From: Spirochaetales bacterium
GTDB taxonomy: Bacteria; Spirochaetota; Spirochaetia; SPDA01
Assembly: GCA_004525155.1 (NCBI GenBank)
Contig: SPDA01000177.1
Span: forward strand, 1-5,518
DNA: 5,518 nucleotides
Direction: 5' to 3'
Shown: piece after piece, positions 5,209-5,518 of the stretch
Layout of the letters: each line of letters starts with the position of its first letter
Numbering within the stretch: position 1 is the stretch's first letter
Notes under the pieces: model-generated
Database searches by the model: none
The model's input: the letters and a program-made list of their open reading frames with translations, nothing else
Told to the model about the DNA's origin: nothing
Program-made: the position numbers and the translations under genes

Positions 5209-5518
5209 TCAGGGGTTATTCAAATACCAGAGATTGAGTGTTTTAACCGCCTCCTCGTAATTCTGCTTTGCAAAAATACCCTGGAACACGATGTTGGCTG
5301 CCTTGGGAGCCCACCATTCCCAGTCGTTGGTGGATTCCACCATTACCACAACCACTACTGTGTCTTCAGGGTTTTCGTATTCGTACGGGCCGTACGCCGT
5401 AAACCATGAATTCCATTTTTCCGCGAGACCGACCTCCCCTGTTCCTGTTTTTCCCGCAATGTCCACGGCATCCGTAGTTATGACCACTTTCGCCGTACCT
5501 TCCCCGATAACGCCGCGC
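5209..5518 (-). CDS. mrdA: Penicillin-binding protein 2, C-terminal end of transpeptidase domain (partial)
   Basis: Only the last 102 or so residues are in the window; the gene continues beyond base 5518. The visible part reads RGVIGEGTAK, then DAVDIAGKTGTGEVGL, with the KTGT active-site motif of penicillin-binding transpeptidases. WFTAYGPYEY and the beta-strand VVVVVMVE follow, then a Trp-rich stretch NDWEWWAPKAANIVFQGIF before the short tail ending LNNP. The SxxK nucleophile and SxN motifs would lie upstream, outside the window. The KTGT-G-E sequence, the position directly before rodA and the class B layout identify it as the elongation-specific PBP2, which cross-links glycan made by RodA. 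The mre genes often precede this pair, but this cannot be seen here. The tail resembles spirochaetal PBP2 as I recall it. Confidence 0.92.
   Translation of the reverse strand, partial: RGVIGEGTAKVVITTDAVDIAGKTGTGEVGLAEKWNSWFTAYGPYEYENPEDTVVVVVMVESTNDWEWWAPKAANIVFQGIFAKQNYEEAVKTLNLWYLNNP

Overview
The window looks like a chromosomal core region of a Spirochaetota-like bacterium. This is an inference from recalled family features, not from a search. The pointers are a minus-strand PBP2-RodA pair with an enlarged RodA, a PBP2 tail rich in Trp and acidic residues, and a directly following radical SAM protein fused to a DUF2344 domain. Base composition is moderate. The plus-strand genes at the left are more AT-rich than the minus-strand operon. 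I see no mobile element, CRISPR array, tRNA or rRNA.

Layout, plus strand (1-1438): the last 52 codons of an unrecognised protein; after a 23-nt gap, a 93-aa three-helix membrane protein with a GTG start and a clear Shine-Dalgarno; an AT-rich gap of about 160 nt with a good sigma70-type promoter and several inverted repeats; and a two-domain MazG nucleoside triphosphate pyrophosphohydrolase whose ATG lies where that promoter would start transcription, so the mRNA may be leaderless.

Layout, minus strand (5518 down to 1414): the C-terminus of PBP2 (transpeptidase, KTGT motif), 9 nt later RodA (SEDS glycosyltransferase), and, overlapping rodA by 8 nt, the TIGR03960/DUF2344 radical SAM gene. PBP2 and RodA form the paired transpeptidase and glycan polymerase of the cell-elongation machinery. 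The third gene is tightly coupled to them but its function is unknown. Its reading frame is broken by the equivalent of one missing base near 3186-3188, just before the FeS cysteine motif. It ends inside the 3' end of mazG, so the two transcription units converge with a 25-bp coding overlap and no visible terminator.

I did not find a convincing new multi-gene system. The points most worth checking are the frameshift in the radical SAM gene, the leaderless mazG promoter with a dyad in its spacer, the extra two-helix insertion in RodA, and the convergent coding overlap.
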